Translations under genes and position numbers: made by a program
NCBI RefSeq assembly: GCF_000472705.1
Contig: NZ_AXAE01000022.1
Location: 89,182 to 153,181, forward strand
DNA: 64,000 nt
From: Mesorhizobium erdmanii USDA 3471
GTDB lineage: Bacteria > Pseudomonadota > Alphaproteobacteria > Rhizobiales > Rhizobiaceae
Direction: 5' to 3'
Shown here: in pieces, positions 41,808-51,055 of the stretch
How the letters are laid out: each line of letters starts with the position of its first letter
Numbering within the stretch: the first letter of the stretch is position 1
Notes under the pieces: generated by a model
The model's input: only the letters and a program-made list of their open reading frames with translations
What the model was told of the DNA's origin: nothing
The model's database searches: none

Positions 41808-43418
41808 TCAGAACACCTGACGGAAGACGATGAACAGCACGAAGGCCAGCGCGATCGAGCATGGCAGGGTCAACACCCAGGCCAGCAGCAGGTTGCGGAC
41901 CGTCGACCATTGCAGGCCGGAGCCGTTGGCGGCCATCGTTCCGGCAACGCCCGACGAGAGCACATGGGTCGTCGACACCGGAAGGCCGAGCCGGTCGGCC
42001 ATGCCGATGGTCACCATCGCCACGAGTTCGGCCGCCGCACCCTGGCCATAGGTCAGATGGCTCTTGCCGATCTTCTCGCCGACGGTGACGACGATGCGTT
42101 TCCAGCCGACCATGGTGCCGAGGCCAAGCGCCAGCGCCACCGCGACCTTCACCCAGATCGGGATGAACTTCGTCGCGTTGTCGACGGCCTTGTGATAGTC
42201 GGTGACCGCCTTGAGGTCGGCGGCCTGCATCGGCAGCAGCTGCTTCTTGTCGATCAGCTTGAGCGCCTCGCCGATCAGGTAGATGTCGTTGCGGGCGTTG
42301 CTGACCAGGTCGGTCGGCACATTGTCGACCGAAGCGTAAGGCTGCAGCGAAGCGGTTGTATTGTGGATGTAGGTCTGCAGCGCGACGGTCGTCTGGTCGC
42401 TCCAGGTCCGGGTGCGAACGGCATCCTGAACGGCTGCCTTGGCGGCCTTGGCATCGGCGAAGGTGACACCGGGCTTCGCATATTTGCCCAGCGCGGTCTC
42501 GACGCTGACCGAGGCCGCCTTATAAGCATCGAGATAGTTGATGTCGGGCGTACGGTTCAGCGCATAGGCCGTCGGCACGACGCCGATCAGGATCAGCATG
42601 ATCAGGCCCATGCCCTTCTGCCCGTCATTGGAGCCATGCGCGAAGCTGACGCCGGTGCAGGTGAAGATCAGCAGCGCGCGGATCCACCAGGGCGGCGGGG
42701 CGTTGCCTTTCGGCGCTTCGTAAAGCGCCGGATTGCGCACCAGAAGCTTCATCGCATAGAGCAGGATCGCGGCGGCGAAGAAGCCGATGATCGGCGACAC
42801 CAGCAAGGTCACGCCGACATTGGTCGCCTGCGACCAGTCCACACCGCTGGTGGCGCTGCCGGCCGGAGCCATGAACTGGTTGGCGAGGCCGACACCGATG
42901 ATCGAGCCGACCATCGTGTGCGAACTCGACGCCGGCAGGCCGAGGAACCAGGTACCGAGGTTCCACAGGATGGCGGCAACGAGCAGCGCGAACACCATGG
43001 CAAAGCCGGAGGAGGAGCCGACCTGCAGGATCAGCTCCACCGGCAGCAGCGACAGGATGCCGAAGGCGACCGCGCCGCTGGAGGTGAGGACGCCGAGGAA
43101 ATTGAAGGCGCCGGACCACATGACGGCGAATTCCGCCGGCAGCGAGCGCGTGTAGATGACCGTCGCCACCGCATTGGCGGTGTCGTGGAATCCGTTGACG
43201 AATTCGAAGCCGAGCGCGATCAGCAGGGCGATGCCGAGCAGGATCCACGGCACGGTCTTGGCCACTGCCAGATCCTGGCTCAGCGCGTAGCCGACATAGA
43301 CCACGCCGACCAGCACCAGCACGCCGAAGGCCGGCAGGAACCATTTGGCGCTGCCCGAACTATCCAGCGGATGATCCGGTCTCTGGATACCCGCCTCACT
43401 AGAAACTATGTCCACCAT
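41808..43418 (-). CDS. Low-affinity inorganic phosphate transporter (PitA/PHO-4 family)
   Basis: A 536-residue inner-membrane transporter. The duplicated PHO-4 signature is present: GFEFVNGFHDTANAVAT near residue 70 and VSTTHVLSSGVAG near residue 480. About ten to twelve helices surround a central soluble segment (about 270-400) that separates the two halves. It brings in phosphate with divalent metal and protons. No phoU/pap47 regulator gene is adjacent, unlike many rhizobial pit operons. Length and order fit Pit proteins with a long central loop. Confidence 0.9.
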   Translation of the reverse strand: MVDIVSSEAGIQRPDHPLDSSGSAKWFLPAFGVLVLVGVVYVGYALSQDLAVAKTVPWILLGIALLIALGFEFVNGFHDTANAVATVIYTRSLPAEFAVMWSGAFNFLGVLTSSGAVAFGILSLLPVELILQVGSSSGFAMVFALLVAAILWNLGTWFLGLPASSSHTMVGSIIGVGLANQFMAPAGSATSGVDWSQATNVGVTLLVSPIIGFFAAAILLYAMKLLVRNPALYEAPKGNAPPPWWIRALLIFTCTGVSFAHGSNDGQKGMGLIMLILIGVVPTAYALNRTPDINYLDAYKAASVSVETALGKYAKPGVTFADAKAAKAAVQDAVRTRTWSDQTTVALQTYIHNTTASLQPYASVDNVPTDLVSNARNDIYLIGEALKLIDKKQLLPMQAADLKAVTDYHKAVDNATKFIPIWVKVAVALALGLGTMVGWKRIVVTVGEKIGKSHLTYGQGAAAELVAMVTIGMADRLGLPVSTTHVLSSGVAGTMAANGSGLQWSTVRNLLLAWVLTLPCSIALAFVLFIVFRQVF

Positions 43419-43522
43419 GTCCCACTCCTATTGCATTGCAGCAAAGAACCGGGAGGAACGCTATGTCTGGACGATGAACCCTGTGTGACGCCGAGGGGCG
43501 GGACTCCGGTCCTTCGACGCTC

Positions 43523-44761
43523 CTAGACCGGAGCGGAGCTTGTCTTCAGGATTGCCGAGAACAAAGGATCGAAGGCGCGGCTGATCGGCGCCGCCGCTGC
43601 GCCCAGCGCGATCGACCAGGGATCCGTGGTGCCGAGTTGCAGGCGCGGCAGCATCCTCCCTGGCCTGTCGGCGATCGACGGCAGCAGCGGTTGCATCGCC
43701 TCGACGAGCCGGCGCGCCAGCGCTGCCGGCGCGCCGCTGGTCAGGATCACGGTCTGCGGGTCGAAGATCGACTCGATGAGATGCACACTCCAGCGCAGAT
43801 CGTGAGCTGCCCCTTCAATCCAGGCCATCATCTTCGCGTCCTCGGCAAGTGCCAGGGCGTTCATCTGTTTATATATATCGCTGTCCGCCGGGTTGAGGCC
43901 GAGATGCTGGTAGAGCGAGGCTAGCGAGGCGCGGTGCTCGAGCGGCGTCGAGCCGGGGCCGGCCGGCGCCAGCAGCGCCATGCCGATTTCACCGGCGTTG
44001 CCGTTGCTGCCGCTGTAGAGCTCGCCATTCAGGATCAGTCCGGCGCCGATGCCGTAGCCGACATAGAGGCAGACCGCGTGGTCGACGCCGTGTGCGGCGC
44101 CGACGATGCGCTCCGCCGTGGCGCAGGCGGCGGCATCGTTCTGCAGCCCCACATTCAGTCCCGTGCCTTTGGCCAGTGTCTCCAGCAGAGGGAATTTCTG
44201 CCAGGCCGGCATCATCCACTTGTCGTCGGAATCCTTCAGGCCGAAAGGGCCGGGCATGGCAACGCCGAGACCGACCAACCGTTTTTCCGACTGGGCCGAA
44301 ATGCCGGCCAGGTCACGGCGGACACCCGCGATCAGCTCGAGGATGATCTCGACGCCTTTCGACGGCTCGTCGAAAGGCAGGTTCGCTTCGGCCCGCGCCA
44401 GCACGCTGCCCATCAGGTCGACGGCGACGGCGCGCGTCAGATGGCGGTCGATATGCAGGCCGATGGCGAAGGCGCCTTCGGGCACTAGCCGGTACGGCGT
44501 CGAGGGTTGCCCCCGGCCCTTGCGCACCGCATCGAGCGCGACGACCAGGCCGTCGCTTTCCAGGTCCTCGATGATGTTGGAGACCGCCTGCTTGGTGAGC
44601 TGCGTCGCCCGCGCCAGATCGGCCCGCGACAGGGCGCCGTTTAGGCGCAGCGCCTCGATCATGACCCGGCGGTTGTGCGCGCTGGTGCCTTCCTGATTGG
44701 TGCCACTTTTGGCGCGGATCGGGCTGATGTCGTCCACCGGCGTTTCCCCTCTTGACTCCAT
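43523..44761 (-). CDS. ROK-family transcriptional repressor
   Basis: A 412-residue regulator. The winged helix (about 28-85, HNRRVMIEALRLNGALSR to TKQAVSNIIEDLESDGL) is followed by a sugar-kinase-like ROK domain (GLGVAMPGPFG, GYGIGAGLILNGELYSG, GNAGEIG). The CxCGxxGC zinc cluster of NagC/Mlc is absent. The gene is divergent from the sugar importer operon, and a 10-bp inverted repeat lies 20 bp before its start. It most likely represses that operon and itself, with an imported sugar or sugar phosphate as inducer. Confidence 0.9.
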   Translation of the reverse strand: MESRGETPVDDISPIRAKSGTNQEGTSAHNRRVMIEALRLNGALSRADLARATQLTKQAVSNIIEDLESDGLVVALDAVRKGRGQPSTPYRLVPEGAFAIGLHIDRHLTRAVAVDLMGSVLARAEANLPFDEPSKGVEIILELIAGVRRDLAGISAQSEKRLVGLGVAMPGPFGLKDSDDKWMMPAWQKFPLLETLAKGTGLNVGLQNDAAACATAERIVGAAHGVDHAVCLYVGYGIGAGLILNGELYSGSNGNAGEIGMALLAPAGPGSTPLEHRASLASLYQHLGLNPADSDIYKQMNALALAEDAKMMAWIEGAAHDLRWSVHLIESIFDPQTVILTSGAPAALARRLVEAMQPLLPSIADRPGRMLPRLQLGTTDPWSIALGAAAAPISRAFDPLFSAILKTSSAPV

Positions 44762-44779
44762 TAGAATATTGATCGACTA

Positions 44780-44804
44780 ATTAAGTCAAGCGAGTTGACT
44801 TAAT
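44780..44804. promoter_or_regulatory. ROK operator-like inverted repeat
   Basis: ATTAAGTCAA (44780-44789) and TTGACTTAAT (44795-44804) are perfect inverted copies around GCGAG. The site is AT-rich in a GC-rich genome and lies between the divergent ROK gene and the importer operon. A flanking GACTAAT suggests an additional half-site. Its position fits repression of both promoters. Confidence 0.72.
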
Positions 44805-44959
44805 GCGAACCGACCACCTCAAAAACAAGATGGCAAAGGCCCCTCCGCCTGTCGCCACCGGTCGGCCGGGAAACCATCAGGTCACGCGACATGGATCCGG
44901 GAAGACGATGCGAGATATCAGCATCGCCAGCCCGTCAACGCCAGAAATGGGAGATGAAG

Positions 44960-46198
44960 ATGCTTAAGACAATCACCAAGACACTGGTCGGCGCGGTCTT
45001 CGCCGGAGGACTGCTCGTCCCTCACGCTTTCGCCGAAACGACGCTCAACGCTCTGTTCATGGCGCAGGCTGCCTACAGCGAAGCCGACGTGCGCGCCATG
45101 ACGGACGCCTTCACCAAGGCCAATCCGGACGTCAAGGTAAATCTCGAATTCGTCCCTTATGAAGGCCTGCACGACAAGACGGTGCTCGCGCAAGGGTCGG
45201 GCGGCGGCTACGACGTGGTGTTGTTCGACGTCATCTGGCCGGCCGAATACGCCACCAACAAGGTGCTCGTCGACGTGTCGTCGAAGATCACCGACGACAT
45301 GAAGAAGGGCGTGCTGCCCGGCGCCTGGACCACGGTCCAGTATGACGGCAAGTACTATGGCATGCCGTGGATCCTCGACACAAAATATCTCTTCTACAAC
45401 AAGGAGATCCTGGAAAAGGCCGGCATCAAGACGCCACCGAAGACCTGGGAAGAACTCGGCGCACAGGCCAAGATGATCCAGGACAAGGGCCTGCTGAAGA
45501 CGCCGATCGCCTGGAGCTGGTCGCAGGCCGAAGCGGCGATCTGCGACTACACCACGCTGGTCAGCGCCTATGGCGGCGACTTCCTCAAGGACGGCAAGCC
45601 GGACTTCCAGAACGGCGGCGGCCTCTCGGCGTTGAAGTACATGGTCGACAGCTACAAGTCTGGCCTCACCAACCCGAATTCCAAGGAATTCCTGGAAGAG
45701 GACGTGCGCAAGGTCTTCGAAAACGGTGACGCCGCCTTCGCGCTCAACTGGACCTACATGTACAACATGGCCAACGACCCGAAAGACTCGAAAGTGTCGG
45801 GCAAGGTCGGCGTCGTGCCGGCGCCGGGCGTCACCGGCATAAGCGAGGTGTCGGCCGTCAACGGTTCGATGGGCCTCGGCGTTACCGCGGTCTCGAAGCA
45901 TCCGGACGAAGCCTGGAAATACATTGAATACATGACCTCGCAGGCGACGCAGAACCAGTATGCCAAGCTCTCGCTGCCGATCTGGGCCTCGTCCTACGAC
46001 GACCCGGCCGTCACCAAGGGCCAGGAAGAGCTGATCGCCGCCGCCAAGCTCGGCCTGGCCGCCATGTATCCGCGTCCGACCACGCCGAAATATCAGGAAC
46101 TCTCGACCGCACTGCAGCAGGCGATCCAGGAATCGCTGCTCGGCCAGTCGTCGCCCGAGGATGCCTTGAACACGGCTGCCAAAAACAGCGGCCTCTAA
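44960..46198 (+). CDS. Sugar ABC transporter substrate-binding protein (family 1)
   Basis: A 412-residue periplasmic binding protein with a signal peptide (MLKTITKTLVGAVFAGG, cleavage near AFA-ET). The fold is MalE-like: YDVVLFDVIWPAEYA, GMPWILDTKYLFYNKEIL and TWEELGAQAKM. No lipobox is present, so it is soluble. ATG 44960 was chosen because GGGAG lies six bases upstream; ATG 44954 touches that site. It is the first and probably most abundant product of the operon, and a hairpin follows the gene. Confidence 0.92.
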   Translation: MLKTITKTLVGAVFAGGLLVPHAFAETTLNALFMAQAAYSEADVRAMTDAFTKANPDVKVNLEFVPYEGLHDKTVLAQGSGGGYDVVLFDVIWPAEYATNKVLVDVSSKITDDMKKGVLPGAWTTVQYDGKYYGMPWILDTKYLFYNKEILEKAGIKTPPKTWEELGAQAKMIQDKGLLKTPIAWSWSQAEAAICDYTTLVSAYGGDFLKDGKPDFQNGGGLSALKYMVDSYKSGLTNPNSKEFLEEDVRKVFENGDAAFALNWTYMYNMANDPKDSKVSGKVGVVPAPGVTGISEVSAVNGSMGLGVTAVSKHPDEAWKYIEYMTSQATQNQYAKLSLPIWASSYDDPAVTKGQEELIAAAKLGLAAMYPRPTTPKYQELSTALQQAIQESLLGQSSPEDALNTAAKNSGL

Positions 46199-46216
46199 GC
46201 AAGTCTGATCCTCTGT

Positions 46217-46239
46217 ACGGGCGGCTTTTTGCCGCCCGT
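46217..46239 (+). terminator. Intercistronic hairpin after the binding-protein gene
   Basis: ACGGGCGGC-TTTTT-GCCGCCCGT is a perfect 9-bp stem with a T loop, 19 bp after the binding-protein stop. Such hairpins protect the upstream message and lower expression of the downstream permeases. No T-run follows, so full termination is unlikely. Confidence 0.65.
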
Positions 46240-46276
46240 GCTATGTCTGAACCATCATAGAAGAGAGGCTGCTCTG

Positions 46277-47161
46277 ATGTCGGGCACCTGGATGACGACT
46301 CGCGCCTGGTTGCTGATGCTGCCTTTGCTCGTGGTCATGGTCGCTGTGATCGGCTGGCCGCTGGTCGATACGGTCAACCTTTCTTTCACCGACGCCAAGC
46401 TGGTCGGCACCGGCGGCAATTACGTCGGCTTCGACAATTACACCAACATGCTGTCGAGCTCGAACTTTTCGCGCACGCTGATCACCACGACGCTGTTCGC
46501 GGTGATTTCGGTTGCCGCCGAAATGGTGATTGGCGTACTCGCCGCTTTGCTTCTCAATCAGCAATTCCACGGCCGCGCCGTCCTGCGCGCTTTGATGATC
46601 CTGCCCTGGGCCTTGCCGACGGTGGTCAACGCCACCCTGTGGCGGCTGATCTACAATCCCGAATATGGCGCGCTGAACGCTGCCTTGACGCAACTGCATC
46701 TAATCGATGCCTACCGCTCATGGCTGGGCGAGCCCGGCACGGCGCTGGCGGCCCTGATCGTCGCCGACTGCTGGAAGAATTTTCCGCTGGTGGCGCTGAT
46801 TGCGCTGGCGGCCCTGCAGGCGGTCCCGCGCGACATCACCGCTGCCTCGCTGGTCGATGGTGCGGGAGCCTTCAACCGCTTCCGCTTCGTCATCTTGCCC
46901 TATCTTGCCGGCCCGCTGATGGTGGCGCTGGTGTTGCGCACCATCGAGGCCTTCAAGGTCTTCGACATCATCTGGGTGATGACCCGCGGCGGCCCCGCCA
47001 ACAGCACGCGCACGCTGTCGATCCTCGTCTACCAGGAGGCCTTCTCCTTCCAGCGCGCCGGCTCCGGCGCATCGCTGGCGCTGATCGTTACCCTGCTGGT
47101 CACCGTGCTCGCCGTTGCCTACGCGGCATTGGTCAGGAAGACCGCCGGGAGCGCTGCCTGA
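46277..47161 (+). CDS. Sugar ABC transporter permease (MalF type)
   Basis: A 294-residue permease with about six helices and the EAA loop (AASLVDGAGAFNRFRFVILP) that contacts the ATPase. Start ATG 46277 has GAGAGG upstream; an earlier in-frame start at 46229 lies in the hairpin region and lacks conservation. The stop overlaps the start of the second permease (TGATG), giving equal synthesis of the pair. Confidence 0.92.
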   Translation: MSGTWMTTRAWLLMLPLLVVMVAVIGWPLVDTVNLSFTDAKLVGTGGNYVGFDNYTNMLSSSNFSRTLITTTLFAVISVAAEMVIGVLAALLLNQQFHGRAVLRALMILPWALPTVVNATLWRLIYNPEYGALNAALTQLHLIDAYRSWLGEPGTALAALIVADCWKNFPLVALIALAALQAVPRDITAASLVDGAGAFNRFRFVILPYLAGPLMVALVLRTIEAFKVFDIIWVMTRGGPANSTRTLSILVYQEAFSFQRAGSGASLALIVTLLVTVLAVAYAALVRKTAGSAA

Positions 47162-48006
47162 TGGAACGCAGGAGTACCACCTTTACGGTCTTCATCTACG
47201 CCAGCGCGCTGCTGCTGGCCGCCATCATCCTGGCGCCCATCGCCTGGCTGTTCATCATGAGCATTTCGCCGGCCGCCGACCTCGCCGCCAAGCCGCTGCG
47301 CTGGTGGCCGCAAACCGCCGATTTTTCCCGCTACCAGACATTGCTGTCGACCGCCGAAAACAGCGCCGGCGCCGCCTTCACCTCGTCGCTGCGCAACAGC
47401 CTGGAGATAGCAGGCATGGCGACGTTGGCGGCACTCGCTCTGGCCATCCCCGCCGGCTGGGCGGTGTCGCGTACGCCGGCGATCGGCTGGTCTCTGTCCA
47501 TGGTCATCGCCACCTACATGCTGCCGCCGGTGGCGCTCGCCGTGCCGCTCTATATGGGCTTGTCGCATGTCGGCCTGCTCAACAATGTCTTCGGCCTGGC
47601 GTTGGTCTATTTGACCATCTTGGCGCCCTTCACCACCTGGCTGATGAAGTCGGGCTTCGATTCCATTCCACGCGAGATCGAAGCGGCGGCGATGATCGAT
47701 GGCGCCGGCCTGTTCCAGACCTTGCGCATCATCACGTTGCCGCTGGCGGCACCGGTCATGGCGACGTCGGCGCTGTTTGCCGTGTTGCTCGCCTGGGACG
47801 AATTCTTCTATGCGCTGCTGTTTACCTCCGACCAGCGCGCCAAGACCTTGACCGTCGCCATCGCCGATCTGGCCGGCGGCCGTGTTTCCGACTATGGGCT
47901 GATAGCCACCGCCGGCGTACTGGCCGCCTTGCCGCCGGTGCTGATCGGCCTGGTCATGCAGCGCGCGCTGATTTCGGGCCTGACCAGCGGCGGTGTGAAA
48001 GGATAA
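47161..48006 (+). CDS. Sugar ABC transporter permease (MalG type)
   Basis: A 281-residue second permease of the carbohydrate uptake family 1. It has six helices and an EAA motif (EAAAMIDGAGLFQTLRIITL), and ends near GLVMQRALISGL, the usual MalG-type end. The ATG lies within the upstream stop. Its stop is fused to the SIS gene region (TAATGATG), so transport and metabolism genes are translationally linked. Confidence 0.92.
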   Translation: MERRSTTFTVFIYASALLLAAIILAPIAWLFIMSISPAADLAAKPLRWWPQTADFSRYQTLLSTAENSAGAAFTSSLRNSLEIAGMATLAALALAIPAGWAVSRTPAIGWSLSMVIATYMLPPVALAVPLYMGLSHVGLLNNVFGLALVYLTILAPFTTWLMKSGFDSIPREIEAAAMIDGAGLFQTLRIITLPLAAPVMATSALFAVLLAWDEFFYALLFTSDQRAKTLTVAIADLAGGRVSDYGLIATAGVLAALPPVLIGLVMQRALISGLTSGGVKG

Positions 48007-48008
48007 TG

Positions 48009-49025
48009 ATGACTGCCACAAAAATTCGACCGGCCGGACTGGTCGCCATCGATCGCGAAATGGCACGCCAGCGAGCGGACGCGCGTGCCTCGTTCGAGAA
48101 CAACGCTGCCAAGGCGCAAGAAGTCGCCTCTTCGATCAGGAAGACCGGCCGCCTGCTGCTGCTCGGCATGGGCGGCTCGCATGCGGTCGGCCGGGCTGTC
48201 GAGCCGCTCTATCGCGCGCTTGCCATCGATGCGCTGGCCATGCCGCTGTCCGAACAGCTCGGCCAGCCGCTGCCGCTCAACGGCAAGACGGTGCTGGTCA
48301 CCTCGCAATCCGGCGAGAGCGCCGAGGTTGTCAGATGGTTTTCTGAAGCCGGCAGCGCCGCCGATGTTTTCGGCCTGACGCTCGAAGGCGGCTCGTTCCT
48401 CGCCCGCACCGCGCCTTGCCTGGTCGGCACTGGCGGCACCGAACTGGCCTTCGCCGCCACCCGCAGCCTGACCGTGACCTTCGCCTTGCACCTGGCCATC
48501 CTGGCAGCGTTGGGTGAAGAACCGACCGCCGCGCTCGGTGCATTGAACCAGCCGCCAGATAGCGACATTACACAGGCGCTCGCAGTGCTGGAAAAGGTGA
48601 CGACCATCGTCACCTCCGGCCGCCGGCTGCAGGGCATCGCCGAGGCGCTGGCGCTCGGCCTCACCGAACTGTCGCGGCTGCCCTGCTTTTCGCTCGAAGG
48701 CGGCCAGTTGCGGCACGGTCCGATGGAGATGCTCGGCCCGAAAATCGGTGTCATCCTGTTTCGCGGCAACGACCCGACCGCGGAGCTGGTGACCGCGATG
48801 GCCACCTCGGTGGTCGAGGCCGGCGCGCCGCTCATCGTCTTCGACGCCTCGGGGCAATCGCCGGTCGCGGGCGCCGTCACGCTCTCGTTCAAATTGGCCA
48901 CGGGCCTCGCCGCCGTCTTCGCCATGCTGCCAGTAGCACAGCGCCTGATGATCGCCTTCGCTGACAGCCGCGTCGACAATGCCGGCACGCCGGTGCGCTC
49001 CACCAAGATCACCAGGAGCGAGTGA
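48009..49025 (+). CDS. SIS-domain sugar-phosphate isomerase/deaminase-like protein
   Basis: A 338-residue protein with two SIS (sugar isomerase) domains. The first begins near GRLLLLGMGGSHAVGRAVE with the phosphate-binding TSQSGESAEV. The second contains GGQLRHGPMEMLG, comparable to the HGP loop of the GlmS isomerase half. No glutaminase domain is present. Such stand-alone SIS proteins are deglycases (FrlB) or amino-sugar-phosphate deaminases (AgaS type). ATG 48009 has AAAGGA five bases upstream and is preferred to 48006. It sits between the permeases and a PfkB kinase that would supply its phosphorylated substrate. Confidence 0.85.
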   Translation: MTATKIRPAGLVAIDREMARQRADARASFENNAAKAQEVASSIRKTGRLLLLGMGGSHAVGRAVEPLYRALAIDALAMPLSEQLGQPLPLNGKTVLVTSQSGESAEVVRWFSEAGSAADVFGLTLEGGSFLARTAPCLVGTGGTELAFAATRSLTVTFALHLAILAALGEEPTAALGALNQPPDSDITQALAVLEKVTTIVTSGRRLQGIAEALALGLTELSRLPCFSLEGGQLRHGPMEMLGPKIGVILFRGNDPTAELVTAMATSVVEAGAPLIVFDASGQSPVAGAVTLSFKLATGLAAVFAMLPVAQRLMIAFADSRVDNAGTPVRSTKITRSE

Positions 49026-49963
49026 TGCGTCCGCTTGCGGTGATCGGCAACGTCAATGTCGACCTGATCGTCGGCCCGGTCGAGCCATGGCCGAAGGCGG
49101 GCACGGAAACCGTCGTCGACCATGACGAACTGCGCGTTGGTGGACAGGCCGGAAATACTGGACTTGCCTGGCAGGCGCTGGGCGTTGATTTCAAGATCGC
49201 CGCCAATGTCGGCGACGACCAGTTCGGCCACTGGCTGCGCGAGGCGTTCGGCAGCCGCGCCGCGACATGGCCGGTCCGGCCCGAAGGCACGACACTGTCC
49301 GTCGGCATGACCCACCCTGATGGCGAGCGGACCTTCTTCACCACGCGTGGCCACCTGCCGCGCTTCAGCCTTGCCGATGTCTTGGCTGTCCTCGATGGCA
49401 ATGCGCTCTCTGGGGGCTACGCGCTGTTGTGCGGCTCCTTCCTGACCGACGATCTCACCCGCGATTACGACGGTTTTTTCAACTGGGCTGACCGCCACGG
49501 CATCGCCGTGGCGCTTGATACCGGCTGGCCTATCGATGGCTGGACCGAAGCCAACTGCGCCGCGACCCGCACGTGGCTCTCGCGCTGCGCGCTGGCGCTG
49601 TTCAACGAAGTTGAGACCGTAACCCTGGCGGGAACGCCAAGCCCGCAGCAGGCCGCGCGCGATATCCGGTCCAGCATGCGGCAGGGCGCCGCCTTCGTCG
49701 TCAAGCGTGGACCGCGAGGGGCCATCGCCATCGGTCCGGATGGAGCGCTCGTCGAAGCCGTAGCGCCGGATGTCCGCGTCGTCGACACGATCGGCGCCGG
49801 CGACGTCTTCAACGCCGCCTTCCTCGCCGCCTTCGCCCACGAACAACCACTGTTCGCCTGCCTGTCCGCCGCGACGCATGTCGCCTCGCGCGCCATTTCC
49901 ACTCTGCCTCGCAACTATGGCGGGCCGATGCAGTTCGAGGGATCCACGCATGAGCGCGCTTGA
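49025..49963 (+). CDS. PfkB-family carbohydrate kinase
   Basis: A 312-residue ribokinase-like enzyme. It starts MRPLAVIGNVNVDLIVGPVE, has the substrate loop ELRVGGQAGNTGLAWQALG, and the C-terminal signature DTIGAGDVFNAAFLAAF with the catalytic Asp. It phosphorylates a sugar or sugar derivative in the cytoplasm. ATG 49025 has AGGAG six bases upstream and overlaps the SIS stop. With the SIS protein it parallels the kinase-deglycase pair FrlD-FrlB; other sugars such as tagatose- or amino-sugar-type substrates are not excluded. Confidence 0.9.
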   Translation: MRPLAVIGNVNVDLIVGPVEPWPKAGTETVVDHDELRVGGQAGNTGLAWQALGVDFKIAANVGDDQFGHWLREAFGSRAATWPVRPEGTTLSVGMTHPDGERTFFTTRGHLPRFSLADVLAVLDGNALSGGYALLCGSFLTDDLTRDYDGFFNWADRHGIAVALDTGWPIDGWTEANCAATRTWLSRCALALFNEVETVTLAGTPSPQQAARDIRSSMRQGAAFVVKRGPRGAIAIGPDGALVEAVAPDVRVVDTIGAGDVFNAAFLAAFAHEQPLFACLSAATHVASRAISTLPRNYGGPMQFEGSTHERA

Positions 49964-51023
49964 AATCCGTAACGTCCGCAAGAACTACGGCAGCGTCGAA
50001 ACGCTGAAAGGTATCGACATCGCGCTGCAGAGTGGCGAGTTCCTGGTGCTGCTCGGCTCGTCAGGCTGCGGAAAGTCGACACTTCTCAACATCATCGCGG
50101 GTCTCGCCGAAGCGACGAGCGGCGACGTGCTGATCGGCGGTCGCTCGATCCTTGGCGTCCACCCCAAGAACCGCGACATCGCCATGGTCTTCCAGTCCTA
50201 CGCGCTCTATCCGAACCTGACGGTCCGCCGCAACATCGGCTTCGGCCTGGAGATGCGCGGCGTCGCCGCCGACGACCGCGAAAAGGCGGTGAACGAGGCG
50301 GCAAGACTGCTGCAGATCGAAGCCCTGCTCGACCGCAAGCCGAGCCAGCTTTCCGGCGGCCAGCGCCAGCGCGTCGCCATAGGCAGGGCGCTGGTGCGCA
50401 AGCCGCAGGTCTTCCTCTTCGACGAGCCGCTGTCCAACCTCGACGCCAAGCTGCGCCTGGAAATGCGCACCGAATTGAAGCGCCTGCACCAGATGCTGCA
50501 GACCACCGTCGTCTATGTCACCCACGACCAGATCGAGGCGATGACGCTGGCGACACGCATCGCGGTCATGCGCGACGGCATTATCGAGCAACTCGGCACG
50601 CCGGAAGAGATCTACAACGAACCGGCGACGCTCTACGTCGCCGGCTTCGTCGGCGCGCCATCGATGAACATGCTGCAATCCACCGTCGAGGGCGGCACGC
50701 TGGCAATCGATGGTTCTCCCGCGCGGCTGCCCTTGCCTGCCCGTTTCAGCAAAGCGATTGGGAACGGCGCACGTGTCGTGGTCGGCATAAGACCCGAGGC
50801 GTTGCGCGTCGCGGCGGGCGCTGCCGAACCGTCACTGCCGGTGGAAATAGAGGTAGTCGAACTGACCGGTCCCGAACTGGTCGCAACCGCGCGGGTCGGC
50901 ACGCAGCGACTGACTGCCTGCTTGCCTCCGGCTGCCCGTGTCTCGAAAGGCCAGGCAAGCATCTTTGCCTTTGGCGAGGACGCGATGCGGCTCTTTGACC
51001 CTGACACGGGTAAGGCTTTTTGA
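49950..51023 (+). CDS. Sugar ABC transporter ATP-binding protein (MalK/UgpC type)
   Basis: A 357-residue ATPase: Walker A GSSGCGKST, Q-loop MVFQSYALYPNLTV, signature LSGGQRQRVAIGRAL, Walker B LFDEPLSNLD, H-loop VTHDQIEAMTL, then a TOBE/OB C-terminal domain (about 240-357). It overlaps the kinase gene by 14 bp, completing the importer at the end of the operon. The rather short C-terminal regulatory domain lacks the MalT-binding features of MalK. A hairpin separates it from the convergent tetR gene. Confidence 0.93.
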   Translation: MSALEIRNVRKNYGSVETLKGIDIALQSGEFLVLLGSSGCGKSTLLNIIAGLAEATSGDVLIGGRSILGVHPKNRDIAMVFQSYALYPNLTVRRNIGFGLEMRGVAADDREKAVNEAARLLQIEALLDRKPSQLSGGQRQRVAIGRALVRKPQVFLFDEPLSNLDAKLRLEMRTELKRLHQMLQTTVVYVTHDQIEAMTLATRIAVMRDGIIEQLGTPEEIYNEPATLYVAGFVGAPSMNMLQSTVEGGTLAIDGSPARLPLPARFSKAIGNGARVVVGIRPEALRVAAGAAEPSLPVEIEVVELTGPELVATARVGTQRLTACLPPAARVSKGQASIFAFGEDAMRLFDPDTGKAF

Positions 51024-51029
51024 GCCTGA

Positions 51030-51047
51030 AGCCGATTTCTATCGGCT
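51030..51047. terminator. Hairpin between convergent ABC and tetR genes
   Basis: AGCCGAT (51030-51036) pairs with ATCGGCT (51041-51047) across TTCT, and an outer CCTGAA/TTCAGG pair (51025-51030, 51055-51060) can extend it in part. It lies in the 32-bp gap between two convergent stops. There is no T-run, so it is tentative. Confidence 0.45.
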
Positions 51048-51055
51048 GAAAGCCT

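Noticed and set aside
41727..43526. A 599-codon open frame on the plus strand
   Set aside because: It is the antisense shadow of the phosphate transporter, whose PHO-4 motifs and helices are unmistakable on the minus strand.
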